Source: Streptomyces sp. NRRL F-6131
GTDB lineage: Bacteria; Actinomycetota; Actinomycetes; Streptomycetales; Streptomycetaceae
Length of the DNA stretch: 64,000 nt
Assembly (NCBI GenBank): GCA_000719695.1
Contig: JOHN01000017.1
Location: 1-64,000, forward strand
Direction: 5' to 3'
Below the pieces are notes generated by a model. It searched no databases. It worked only from the letters and a program-made list of their open reading frames with translations, and was not told the origin of the DNA. Shown here piece after piece: positions 44,589 to 53,679 of this stretch. A program made the position numbers and the translations under genes. Position 1 is the first letter of the stretch; every line of letters starts with the position of its first letter.

Positions 44589-46042
44589 AGGCCGTACTCC
44601 TTCCAGCGCCGGCTCACCAGGGCGGCGGTCTCCGGGTCGGAGCCGACCATCTCGGGCCAGCCGCCGTCGCGGGTGTAGCCCTCCTCGGGCAGCTTGCGGG
44701 TCGCGTCGATGCCCGCCTTGCCGCCCCAGAACTGCTGGTAGGAGGCGTGGTCGAGGTGGTCGACCGGGCCCTCCACCACGGTGAGGTCGCGGCTGTAGTC
44801 GACGTTGCCGAAGGCCCGCCAGGCGACCTCCTGGTAGTCGTGGACGTCGCAGTCGGCGTCCACCACGATGATCAGCTTGGTCAGCGACATCATGTGCGCG
44901 CCCCAGATGGCGTGCATGGTCTTCTGGGCGTGCTTCGGGTACTTCTTGTCGATCGAGACGATCACGCAGTTGTGGAAGCCGCCGGCCTCGGGCAGGTCGT
45001 AGTCGACGATGTCCGGGATGATGATCTTCAGCAGCGGCAGGAAGAAGCGCTCGGTGAACTTGCCCAGCGGGCCGTCCTCCGTCGGCGGGCGGCCCACCAC
45101 GATGGACTGCAGGATCGGGCGGCGACGCATCGTCACGCAGTCGATCGTCAGCGCCGGGAACGGCTCCTGCGGCGTGTAGAAGCCGGTGTGGTCGCCGAAC
45201 GGCCCCTCGGGCAGCATCTCGCCCGGCTCCAGCCAGCCCTCCAGGACCACCTCGGCGTCGGCGGGGACCTGCAGCGGGACGGTCTTGCAGTCCACCATCC
45301 GCACCCGCTCGCCCGCGACGAAGCCGGCGAACAGGTACTCGTCGATGTCGCCCGGCAGCGGCGCGGTCGCCGCGTAGGTGACGGCCGGCGGGCAGCCGAA
45401 GGCGATCGCGACCGGCAGCCGCTCGCCGCGCTTGGCGGCCACCGCGGCGTGGTTGCGGCTGTCCTTGTGGATCTGCCAGTGCATGCCGATGGTGCGGCGG
45501 TCGTGCCGCTGGAGCCGGTACAGGCCGAGGTTGCGGATGCCGGAGTCCGGGTCCTTGGTGTGGGTCAGGCCCAGGTTGAAGAAGGAGCCGCCGTCCAGCG
45601 GCCAGGTGAACAGGGCGGGCAGCTCGTCCAGGTTGACGTCGTCACCGGTGAGCACCACCTCGTGCACCGGCGCGTCGGCGGACTTGACGTTCCTCGGCGG
45701 CACGTGGGCCATCGAGGCGAGCTTGCCGAAGGCGTCCCGGAAGCCGGTGAAGCCCTGCGGCAGCTCCGGCTTCAGCAGACCGGAGATCCGGTCGGCGATC
45801 TCCTCCGGGCCCTTGAGTCCGAGGGACTTGGAGAGCCGGCGCTCGGTGCCGAAGACGTTCATCGCCAGCGGCATCGACGAGCCCTTGACGTTCTCGAACA
45901 GCAGGGCCGGCCCCTTGGCCTTCTGCACGCGGTCGACGATCTCGCCGATCTCCAGATAGGGGTCCACCTCCGCCTTGATGCGCTTGAGGTCGCCTTCGCG
46001 GTCGAGGGCCCGCAGGAACGAGCGGAGATCGTCGTATGCCAT
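44585..46042 (-). CDS. mqnL: UbiD-family decarboxylase of the futalosine menaquinone pathway
   Basis: 485 aa. It needs prenyl-FMN made by UbiX and removes the naphthoate carboxylate. Diagnostic segments are GLYRLQRHDRRTIGMHWQIHKDSRNHAAVAAKRGERLPVAIAFG (cofactor and metal site) and EMLPEGPFGDHTGFYTPQEPFP with the catalytic Glu/Arg region. ATG 46042 has GATACT 7 bases upstream, a possible leaderless -10; the reading frame continues to 46105 but without a better start. First gene of a two-gene unit with mqnP. Confidence 0.92.
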   Translation of the reverse strand: MAYDDLRSFLRALDREGDLKRIKAEVDPYLEIGEIVDRVQKAKGPALLFENVKGSSMPLAMNVFGTERRLSKSLGLKGPEEIADRISGLLKPELPQGFTGFRDAFGKLASMAHVPPRNVKSADAPVHEVVLTGDDVNLDELPALFTWPLDGGSFFNLGLTHTKDPDSGIRNLGLYRLQRHDRRTIGMHWQIHKDSRNHAAVAAKRGERLPVAIAFGCPPAVTYAATAPLPGDIDEYLFAGFVAGERVRMVDCKTVPLQVPADAEVVLEGWLEPGEMLPEGPFGDHTGFYTPQEPFPALTIDCVTMRRRPILQSIVVGRPPTEDGPLGKFTERFFLPLLKIIIPDIVDYDLPEAGGFHNCVIVSIDKKYPKHAQKTMHAIWGAHMMSLTKLIIVVDADCDVHDYQEVAWRAFGNVDYSRDLTVVEGPVDHLDHASYQQFWGGKAGIDATRKLPEEGYTRDGGWPEMVGSDPETAALVSRRWKEYGL

Positions 46043-46179
46043 GCCTGCCAGTATCCGCCACCCGCTAGCCTGGCCTGTGTCAAGGGCCCCCTCGAAGCGG
46101 CGCACCGCCCGACGGACCGGCCCGCCGCCGCGAGGACGCGCCCGTCCGCCACCGACGTCACCCGGGGGAGATCGCCGCC

Positions 46180-46587
46180 GTGCTGAGGATCCTGACCTTC
46201 GTGCTCCCGCTCGCCCTGTGGGTCTGGGCGTTCATCGACTGTCTGACCACCCCCGAGGACGAGGTGAAGCACCTCCCCAAGGTGGTCTGGGTGATCATCG
46301 TGCTGCTCTTCCCGCTCGTCGGCTCGATCGCCTGGCTGGTGGCGGGCAAGCAGCGCGGGGCACTGCGGACCGGCGCGGCGGGCGGCTACGGTTCCCCCGA
46401 CGCGGCGTACGACACCCGGCGCGACGGCCGCCCGCTGGCGCCGGACGACAACCCCGAGTTCCTCGCCTCGTTGAAGAAGCACAACAACGAGCACGAGGAC
46501 ATGCTCAAGCAGTGGGAGGCGGATTTGCGCCGCCGCGAGAACGAGCTGCGAGGGAAGGACGACCCGGACGAAGGGCGTCGCGGCTGA
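46180..46587 (+). CDS. PLDc_N domain membrane protein
   Basis: 135 aa. Two membrane helices (about 3-22 and 35-55) make up the phospholipase D nuclease N-terminal domain (LWVWAFIDCLTTPEDEVKHLPKVVWVIIVLLFPLVGSIAWLVAGK); no catalytic PLD domain follows. The C-terminal 75 residues are soluble, with a charged coiled-coil-like end (HNNEHEDMLKQWEADLRRREN). GGGGGAG lies 9 bases before GTG 46180. It is followed by a strong terminator. Confidence 0.88.
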   Translation: MLRILTFVLPLALWVWAFIDCLTTPEDEVKHLPKVVWVIIVLLFPLVGSIAWLVAGKQRGALRTGAAGGYGSPDAAYDTRRDGRPLAPDDNPEFLASLKKHNNEHEDMLKQWEADLRRRENELRGKDDPDEGRRG

Positions 46588-46603
46588 CCGCGCATCGCCC
46601 GGA

Positions 46604-46643
46604 CAGCCCACCCGGCATCCACCGGGTGGGCTGCGGTGTTTTT
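46604..46643 (+). terminator. Rho-independent terminator with U-tract
   Basis: Perfect 12-bp stem CAGCCCACCCGG / CCGGGTGGGCTG (46604-46633) with a 6-nt loop, followed by CGGTG and five T residues. Uncommonly canonical for this GC-rich genome. Confidence 0.88.
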
Positions 46644-47027
46644 GGCGCATCCCTACGACTGGAAGGCGAGCAGCAGCCCGTCAGCACGGCCTTCAGCGCC
46701 GTACCAAGCGCCCCTTGAGCGACCCTTGAGCACGCTCGGCCAGAATCGATGGGGACAGCCCTGACCTGCACGTTTCCTCATGTTCAGCTCACCCGGAGGC
46801 CATCCGGGCGACAGCTCGGGGTAATCGAACGGCTACCGGCCGCACGGGCTGAAACGCTTCGGTTTCTGTGCAGCCCTGACATCTAAACGGACGCGACCTT
46901 GTACGGAATCGACGCCGAAACCAGCGTGCGGCCCCTCGTACAGTCATAAGTGAAGAAGTGATTCGCAGCCGGGGGCATCGCAGACGTTGGCTGTCGGACA
47001 GTTCCCTCACCTTTGGAGTGGTTCGAG
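46644..47027. other. Structured leader region upstream of pccB
   Basis: 384 bp without a gene. It holds hairpins CCCGGA/TCCGGG (46792-46808) and a compound one GGGCTGAAAC / GTTTC..AGCCC (46846-46876), and the 10-bp direct repeat CAGCCCTGAC at 46756 and 46871. TACAGT near 46940 and TTGTAC near 46909 are possible promoter boxes but are poorly spaced. Confidence 0.45.
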
Positions 47028-48626
47028 ATGACGGTTGTGCACCAGGCGCCGGTCGACGACGCCCCCGAGATCCCCACGGACGTCCGGGGCAGAGTCGCGG
47101 AGCTGCAGGAGCTCCGCGAGCAGGTCCGCCGGGGTCCGAGCGAGAAGGCCACCGAGGCCCAGCACGCCAAGGGCAAGCTGACCGCCCGCGAGCGGATCGA
47201 GCTCCTGCTCGACGAGGGCTCGTTCCGCGAGGTCGAGCCGCTGCGCCGGCACCGCGCCACCGGCTTCGGCCTGGAGGCGAAGAAGCCGCACACCGACGGC
47301 GTGATCGTCGGCTGGGGCACCGTGCACGGCCGGACGGTCTTCACCTACGCGCACGACTTCCGGATCTTCGGCGGGGCGCTCGGCGAGGCCCACGCGCAGA
47401 AGATCCACAAGATCATGGACATGGCCATCGCGGCCGGTGCCCCGCTGGTCTCGCTGAACGACGGCGCCGGCGCCCGCATCCAGGAGGGCGTCACCGCCCT
47501 GGCCGGCTACGGCGGCATCTTCCAGCGCAACACCCGCGCCTCCGGCGTGATCCCGCAGATCTCCGTGATGCTCGGCCCGTGCGCCGGCGGCGCGGCCTAC
47601 TCGCCGGCCCTGACCGACTTCGTCTTCATGGTCCGCGAGACCTCGCAGATGTTCATCACCGGCCCTGACGTCGTCCAGGCCGTCACCGGCGAGAAGATCA
47701 GCCAGAACGGGCTCGGCGGCGCCGACGTCCACGCGGGTGTCTCCGGCGTCTCGCACTTCGTCTACGACGACGAGCAGTCCTGCATCGAGGAGGTCCGCTA
47801 CCTCCTGTCGCTGCTGCCGCAGAACAACCGCGAGATGCCCCCGCCGGTCGTCAACGACGACCCGGTGGACCGCCGCAACGAGACGCTGCTCGACCTGGTG
47901 CCGGCCGACGGCAACCGGCCGTACGACATGCGCAAGGTGATCGAGGAGATCGTCGACCACGGCGAGTACCTGGAGGTCCACGAGCGCTGGGCCACCAACG
48001 TGCTCTGCGTGCTCGCCCGGATCGACGGCCACGTCACCGGCATCATCGCCAACCAGCCGCAGTCGCTGGCCGGCGTCCTGGACATCAACGCCAGCGAGAA
48101 GGCCGCGCGCTTCGTCCAGATGTGCGACGCCTTCAACATCCCCCTGGTCACCATGCTCGACGTCCCCGGCTTCCTGCCCGGCGTCGACCAGGAGCACGAC
48201 GGCATCATCCGGCACGGCGCGAAGCTCCTCTACGCCTACTGCAACGCGACCGTGCCGCGGATCCAGCTGATCCTCCGCAAGGCCTACGGCGGTGCCTACA
48301 TCGTCATGGACTCGCGTTCGATCGGCGCCGACCTCTCCTTCGCCTGGCCGACCAACGAGATCGCCGTCATGGGCGCCGAGGGCGCGGCCAACGTCATCTT
48401 CCGCCGGGACATCAACGCCGCCGACGACCCGGACGCGATGCGCAACCAGAAGATCAAGGAATACAAGAGCGAACTGATGCACCCGTACTACGCGGCCGAG
48501 CGCGGCCTCGTGGACGACGTCATCGACCCCGCCGAGACCCGCCAGGTCCTGGCGTCCTCGCTGGCCATGCTGCGCACCAAGCACGCGGACCTGCCGAGCC
48601 GCAAGCACGGCAACCCGCCGATGTAG
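47028..48626 (+). CDS. pccB: Acyl-CoA carboxylase beta subunit (propionyl-CoA carboxylase-like)
   Basis: 532 aa, carboxyltransferase subunit that moves CO2 from biotin to acetyl- or propionyl-CoA, giving malonyl- or methylmalonyl-CoA. N- and C-terminal crotonase-like halves are clear (LVSLNDGAGARIQEGVTALAGYGGIFQRN and GAKLLYAYCNATVPRIQLILRKAYGGAYIVMDSRSIGADLSFAWP). The start ATG 47028 has GGAG 9 bases before it. Followed 78 bp on by the epsilon subunit gene, the pairing seen for PccB in streptomycetes. The biotin-carrying alpha subunit is not in this window. Confidence 0.93.
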   Translation: MTVVHQAPVDDAPEIPTDVRGRVAELQELREQVRRGPSEKATEAQHAKGKLTARERIELLLDEGSFREVEPLRRHRATGFGLEAKKPHTDGVIVGWGTVHGRTVFTYAHDFRIFGGALGEAHAQKIHKIMDMAIAAGAPLVSLNDGAGARIQEGVTALAGYGGIFQRNTRASGVIPQISVMLGPCAGGAAYSPALTDFVFMVRETSQMFITGPDVVQAVTGEKISQNGLGGADVHAGVSGVSHFVYDDEQSCIEEVRYLLSLLPQNNREMPPPVVNDDPVDRRNETLLDLVPADGNRPYDMRKVIEEIVDHGEYLEVHERWATNVLCVLARIDGHVTGIIANQPQSLAGVLDINASEKAARFVQMCDAFNIPLVTMLDVPGFLPGVDQEHDGIIRHGAKLLYAYCNATVPRIQLILRKAYGGAYIVMDSRSIGADLSFAWPTNEIAVMGAEGAANVIFRRDINAADDPDAMRNQKIKEYKSELMHPYYAAERGLVDDVIDPAETRQVLASSLAMLRTKHADLPSRKHGNPPM

Positions 48627-48704
48627 CAGCGCCGCCCGGCCCCGAGCAGTACGGCCGGCCACGCCGACGACCCCTCACCCCTTCCGCCGGGAGAAATCCG
48701 GACC

Positions 48705-49764
<1,060 letters not shown>

Positions 49765-49793
49765 GGACCGGCGGGCGGTCCGGACCCGGTGGT

Positions 49794-49822
49794 CCGCCGG
49801 GCACCGGGCGGGCACCCGGCGG
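49794..49822. terminator. Probable hairpin between the convergent regulators
   Basis: Eight-base stem CCGCCGGG / CCCGGCGG with a 13-nt loop in the 63-bp gap between the two stop codons. Confidence 0.45.
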
Positions 49823-49827
49823 GCGGT

Positions 49828-50478
49828 TCAGATCCGGTAGTCCGCCAGGCGCTCGGCGGGCACGAGGGACGGCAGGGCGGCCGCCCAGAGGCCGCTGACG
49901 GCCTCCTCGGCCAGCCGCCCGGTGGACTCGGCGGCGAACAGGACCAGCCCGGCCGCCAGGGTGGTGAGCAGTCCGGCCGCCTGCGCGCGGTCCAGCCCGG
50001 GGCGCAGCTCGCCGGCCGCCCCGGCCCGGTCGAGCAGGGTGCGGAAGACCGCGGTCAGGCTCCACCAGGCGTCCGCCGAGGGCTCCGGCGGCGAGCCGGC
50101 CGGCGACACCACCGCGCCCACCCCGCAACCCGCCGGCCGGCCGCCGAGGCCGAGCAGCACGCCCGCCCGGACGACCACGTCCTCACGCAGCAGCCGGGCC
50201 AGTTCGTGGGTGAGGTCGAGGAGTTCCTGGACGGCCGGCCCGCGGCCGCGCAGCGCGCCGAGCACGGCCAGGCCGATGGTGTCGGCGGCCGCGGCGCGGA
50301 CCCCGTCGGCGAGCGCCTGCTTGGAGACGAAGTGGAAGTAGAGCGCGCCCTTGCTGACGCCCGCCCGGCGGCTGATGTCGACCAGACTGGCCGACTCGAA
50401 ACCCGCGTCGGCGAAGGTGTCCGCCGCTGCGAGCAGCACGGCCTGCCTGGTTCGCCCCGCCCGTTCCTGCTTAGCCAC
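49828..50478 (-). CDS. Second autoregulator receptor-like TetR protein (possible pseudo-receptor)
   Basis: 216 aa. The helix-turn-helix ([35 protein letters not shown]) is again of the ScbR type. The ligand domain is more diverged, with DAWWSLTAVFRTLLDRAGAAGELRPGL in place of the receptor's WTDAARELL segment; Trp residues remain but the pocket may differ, so it may be a pseudo-receptor that binds antibiotics or other ligands instead (inference from the family). The divergent AfsA-type gene is 363 bp away, with two operator-like sites between. Confidence 0.83.
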   Translation of the reverse strand: MAKQERAGRTRQAVLLAAADTFADAGFESASLVDISRRAGVSKGALYFHFVSKQALADGVRAAAADTIGLAVLGALRGRGPAVQELLDLTHELARLLREDVVVRAGVLLGLGGRPAGCGVGAVVSPAGSPPEPSADAWWSLTAVFRTLLDRAGAAGELRPGLDRAQAAGLLTTLAAGLVLFAAESTGRLAEEAVSGLWAAALPSLVPAERLADYRI

Positions 50479-50594
50479 TCGGCCCCTCCGGCCCCCGGCC
50501 GTGGCGAGCTCCGGCTCGCCCGGTTGCTGTCACGGCGCCGTCGTCGATGGTGCGGCGCCCCGTCTGCGGGCCGTCGGCGGCGCGCACGCCCGCC

Positions 50595-50616
50595 CGAAAC
50601 CGCATGGTTGGTATCT
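50595..50616. promoter_or_regulatory. Autoregulatory-element-like site 1
   Basis: 22-bp site beginning AAACCGCATGG and ending TTGGTATCTAA, 117 bp upstream of the receptor-like gene at 50478. It matches 14 of 22 positions of the site at 50767-50788 and has the spacing and AACCG / GGTAT core of ScbR/ArpA-bound sequences. Confidence 0.5.
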
Positions 50617-50766
50617 AATCTAGCCCCTGCCCGGCCCCCGCCGTCCAGGGGGGACCGGCCCCCGCCCAAGGTCCGGAGCGGGCCGCCCGGGCGTTGCCGC
50701 AGGCAGGCGCGCGAGTACCGTGAACCCGCCGGGTCCGCGCCAGGAGCGACCCCGCGGGGGGAGCAG

Positions 50767-50788
50767 AAACCGGGTGGCCTGTATGTTT
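50767..50788. promoter_or_regulatory. Autoregulatory-element-like site 2
   Basis: 22-bp site beginning AAACCGGGTGG and ending CCTGTATGTTT, 54-75 bp before the AfsA-type start. The right half, CTGTATGTTT, is close to the known half-site, and the outer AAAC/GTTT and the central GG/CC are symmetrical. Confidence 0.55.
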
Positions 50789-50841
50789 TGCGAGGGCCGC
50801 CCGTACGGCCGGCCGACCGACACCCGGGAGTGGGGCCAGTC

Positions 50842-51912
50842 ATGCCAGTGTTCACCGCGATGGACGGCGACGCTCCGTATCTCCACCCCGGTCCCGGCCA
50901 CCCCGGCCAGCGCCGCTACGACTTCCACGAACGGACCGTCTCCCGCCAGTTGGTCCACCGCTCCTCGGTCGCCGAGGTGCTCATCACCGGCTGGCAGTCC
51001 ACCGGCCCTTACGACTTTCTGCTCGGTGCCCAGTGGCCACGGCTGCACGGTTTCTACCGCCTGCCCGGGGACCGGCACCACGACCCGGTGCTGATGGCGG
51101 AGACGCTCCGGCAGGCCGCGCTGCTGGTCGGCCATGCCGGTTTCGGCGTCCCCCACGACCACCACGCCGTCCTCGACGAACTCGGCTACACGCTCGGCCC
51201 GGCCGGCCTCGACGGTCTCGCGGTCCGCGCCGCCCCCACCGAACTGATGCTCCGGATCACCTGTCACGACGTCCGGATGCGGCACGGCCGGCTGGTCGCG
51301 CTGCGGGTGCACGCCGAGATCGAACGCGACGGCCGACCGGTCGGCCGGGGTGTCGGGGGCCTGCGGATCCTCTCCCCCGCCGCGTACGACCGACTGCGCG
51401 GCCCCGGGCGCCCGGGGTACCCCGCCGCCCCGCCCCGGATCCCGGAGCAGGTCGTCGCACCGGAACTGGTGGGCCGTCAGCAGGCCGCCGACGTCGTGCT
51501 CGGCCCCGCGCTGCTGCCCGGCAGCTGGCTGCTGCGCGCGGACGCCCGCCACCCCGTGCTGTTCGACCCGATGGACCCGGCCCCCGGTCACCTGCCCGGG
51601 ATGCTCGTCCTGGAGGCCGCCCGGCAGGCCGCCCAGCGGCTGCACCACCCGGACCGGGTGGTGCCGGTGGACCTGGTGACGTCCTTCCACGATCCGATCG
51701 CGCCGGACCGCCCCTGTGTGGTGCGGGCCGTCCAGGAGGTCGGGCCGGACTCCGGTCAGGACGGCTGCGGCCGGCGGGCGCCCGTGCGGGTCGTGCTGGT
51801 GCAGGACGGCCGGACGGTGGCCGAGGTCCGGCTGACCGGCGCTCCGGCCGACGGCGGCCCGTCGGCGGCCGCCCCGGCCCCCGCCCGGCGCGGTCTGCCG
51901 CTCGCCAGCTGA
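50842..51912 (+). CDS. AfsA/ScbA-type gamma-butyrolactone synthase
   Basis: 356 aa with two A-factor hotdog domains, at about 25-165 (QLVHRSSVAEVLITGWQ...FYRLPGDRHHDPVLMAETLRQAALLVGHAGFGVP) and 200-345 (PEQVVAPELVGRQQAADVVL...GMLVLEAARQAAQRLHHP), typical of enzymes that join a beta-ketoacyl chain to dihydroxyacetone phosphate to make the butyrolactone skeleton. The repeated lines with conserved HR, ETLRQA and EAARQA residues are present. ATG 50842. In the same locus are two receptor-like regulators; no reductase (ScbB-like) or P450 gene is nearby. Confidence 0.88.
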   Translation: MPVFTAMDGDAPYLHPGPGHPGQRRYDFHERTVSRQLVHRSSVAEVLITGWQSTGPYDFLLGAQWPRLHGFYRLPGDRHHDPVLMAETLRQAALLVGHAGFGVPHDHHAVLDELGYTLGPAGLDGLAVRAAPTELMLRITCHDVRMRHGRLVALRVHAEIERDGRPVGRGVGGLRILSPAAYDRLRGPGRPGYPAAPPRIPEQVVAPELVGRQQAADVVLGPALLPGSWLLRADARHPVLFDPMDPAPGHLPGMLVLEAARQAAQRLHHPDRVVPVDLVTSFHDPIAPDRPCVVRAVQEVGPDSGQDGCGRRAPVRVVLVQDGRTVAEVRLTGAPADGGPSAAAPAPARRGLPLAS

Positions 51913-51915
51913 GCC

Positions 51916-51946
51916 GTCCGGCCCGGCCGCGCCCGCCGGGCCGGAC
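51916..51946. terminator. Terminator hairpin after the AfsA-type gene
   Basis: Perfect 12-bp stem GTCCGGCCCGGC / GCCGGGCCGGAC with a 7-nt loop, starting 4 bases after the stop. Confidence 0.78.
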
Positions 51947-52010
51947 CCCCTGCGCCCGCCCGGCCCCCTTCCCCCTGCCCCCGTACTGCCCGCGCCCGTG
52001 CCCCGCCGGG

Positions 52011-52418
52011 TCAGGCCGCGACCAGCGCCGACGCCGGTCGCCCGGCGTGCATGACGCTGAGGTTCTCCGCGAGCCGCCCCGGGTCCTGCGCCAGCCAGAG
52101 CCGCAGCGCGGCGCCCAGCATCGCGCTGGCCGAGCCGATCCGCACCTGGGTCACCTGGGCGATCCGGGCCGCGCCCGGGACGAGCAGGTCGGCCAGCGGT
52201 GTCGGCAGCCAGACGGTCAGCGCGCACGGCGCCGGGGCCGCGAGGGCGGCCAGCAGCCGGTGGGCGTCGGCCGGCGAGACGAACGTCGGGATGACGTCCA
52301 GCAGCCCGTCGGCCACCACCTCGGAGACGTCGCTGCGGTGCCCCTGGGCGAGCCGTCGGAGCAGCAGGTGCTCGGCGGCGGTGATTCGGACGGTCAGCAT
52401 GACCTCGTCGCACTCCAT
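52011..52418 (-). CDS. Unknown 135-aa protein next to the butyrolactone synthase gene
   Basis: 135 aa, no family recognised. It is a compact Ala/Leu-rich protein with one predicted helix set (LTVRITAAEHLLLRRLAQGHRSDVSEVVADGLLDV), a beta-like middle (CALTVWLPTPLADLLVPG) and a helical end (GSASAMLGAALRLWLAQDPGRLAENLSVM). It has no membrane segment or cysteine-rich motif. A GAGGAGG site lies 10 bases before ATG 52418, and codon use is that of a real gene. Convergent with the AfsA-type gene; the function of the association is unknown. Confidence 0.72.
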   Translation of the reverse strand: MECDEVMLTVRITAAEHLLLRRLAQGHRSDVSEVVADGLLDVIPTFVSPADAHRLLAALAAPAPCALTVWLPTPLADLLVPGAARIAQVTQVRIGSASAMLGAALRLWLAQDPGRLAENLSVMHAGRPASALVAA

Positions 52419-52542
52419 TGCGCGATTTCCTCCTCAGTTCCTCCCCGTGCCGGACCGGGCGGCCGGCACGCACTACCCCTGTCGCACCTCGGCCCGGCTT
52501 CCTCGTCTGGAGCGCCGGGCCGGTCGGTGGGTTCCGTTCCGG

Positions 52543-53676
52543 TCAGATCCCCGCGTAGGAGTGCTTGCCGGTGACGAAGATGTTCACGCCGTAGTAGTTG
52601 AACAGCCAGCAGGCGAAGGCGGCGAGGGCCAGGTACGCGGCCTTGCGCCCCTTCCAGCCGGCGGTGGCGCGGGCGTGCAGGTAGCACGCGTAGGCGACCC
52701 AGGTGATGAACGACCAGGTCTCCTTCGGGTCCCACTCCCAGTACTTGCCCCAGGCGGCCTCGGCCCAGATCGCGCCGGCGATGATGGTGAAGGTCCAGAG
52801 CGGGAAGACCAGGGCGTTGATCCGGTAGGACAGCTTGTCCAGGGTCGAGGCCGCGGGCAGCCGGCGCCAGATCGACGGCGAGGTGCCGAGCGGGCCCCGG
52901 GCCAGGCCGGCCGCCGTCCGCCTGTCGAAGGAGTCCTTGCCCAGGTACAGCAGGGTCGTGACGAACGCCGCGTAGAAGGCGCCGCCGCAGACGATCGCGG
53001 TGGAGACGTGGATCGCCAGCCAGTACGAGTGCAGGGCCGGCACGAGCTGCTCGGACTCGGTGTACAGCACGGTGACGGCGACGCCCAGGGTGAGCAGCAC
53101 CGCCAGGGTGACCGGCAGGCCGAGCCAGCGGACCGGCTTCTTCGCGACCAGCAGACCGACGAAGGCGACCGTCATGGCGAGCGCGAAGGCGCAGGAGAAC
53201 TCGTACATGTTGCCCCACGGCCAGCGGGAGACCGAGAGGCCGCGGGTGAGCACGGCCGCCGCGTGCAGCAGGGCGGCGAGCGCGGTGAGCGAGACCGCGA
53301 TCCGGCCGGACAGGTCGGCCTTCTCGCTGCTGCCGGCCGCGCCGGGGCCGTCGACGTCCTCGTCGCCGCGCCCGCTGGTCACCACGGTCGCGCCCTCGCC
53401 GGCCAGCGCCGTGCGGGTGAGCGTGGTGGTGCCGCCGCGCGCCGAGGCGACGGTGACGGTGACCTTCTTGGTGCCCTTGGCCCTGGCCTCCGCCTCGGCC
53501 ACGGTCCCGGCCAGGCCGGCCTGTTCGGTGGAGCGGACGGCGACGGCGCCCTTGGAGCCGAAGGTCCACTCGAACATGTAGGCGAACATGGCGATCAGGT
53601 AGACCGCCATCGCCGAATAGATCAGCTTGTTGGACAGGTCGGCCAGCTGCGGGTCGACCGACGAGGCGAGGTGCAC
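52543..53676 (-). CDS. ccsB: Cytochrome c biogenesis protein CcsB (CcsA/ResC-type haem handling)
   Basis: 377 aa with about eight membrane helices and the haem-binding WWD-type signature WGKYWEWDPKETWSFITW near 305-322. A basic/acidic soluble loop at about 45-125 is longer than in most relatives and includes a GTKKVTVTVASARGGTT segment. It carries haem across the membrane and with ResB attaches it to apocytochrome c. GTG 53676 with AAGGAG 6 bases upstream, just after the resB stop. Last of a four-gene operon resA-ccdA-resB-ccsB. Confidence 0.92.
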   Translation of the reverse strand: MHLASSVDPQLADLSNKLIYSAMAVYLIAMFAYMFEWTFGSKGAVAVRSTEQAGLAGTVAEAEARAKGTKKVTVTVASARGGTTTLTRTALAGEGATVVTSGRGDEDVDGPGAAGSSEKADLSGRIAVSLTALAALLHAAAVLTRGLSVSRWPWGNMYEFSCAFALAMTVAFVGLLVAKKPVRWLGLPVTLAVLLTLGVAVTVLYTESEQLVPALHSYWLAIHVSTAIVCGGAFYAAFVTTLLYLGKDSFDRRTAAGLARGPLGTSPSIWRRLPAASTLDKLSYRINALVFPLWTFTIIAGAIWAEAAWGKYWEWDPKETWSFITWVAYACYLHARATAGWKGRKAAYLALAAFACWLFNYYGVNIFVTGKHSYAGI

Positions 53677-53679
53677 CGT

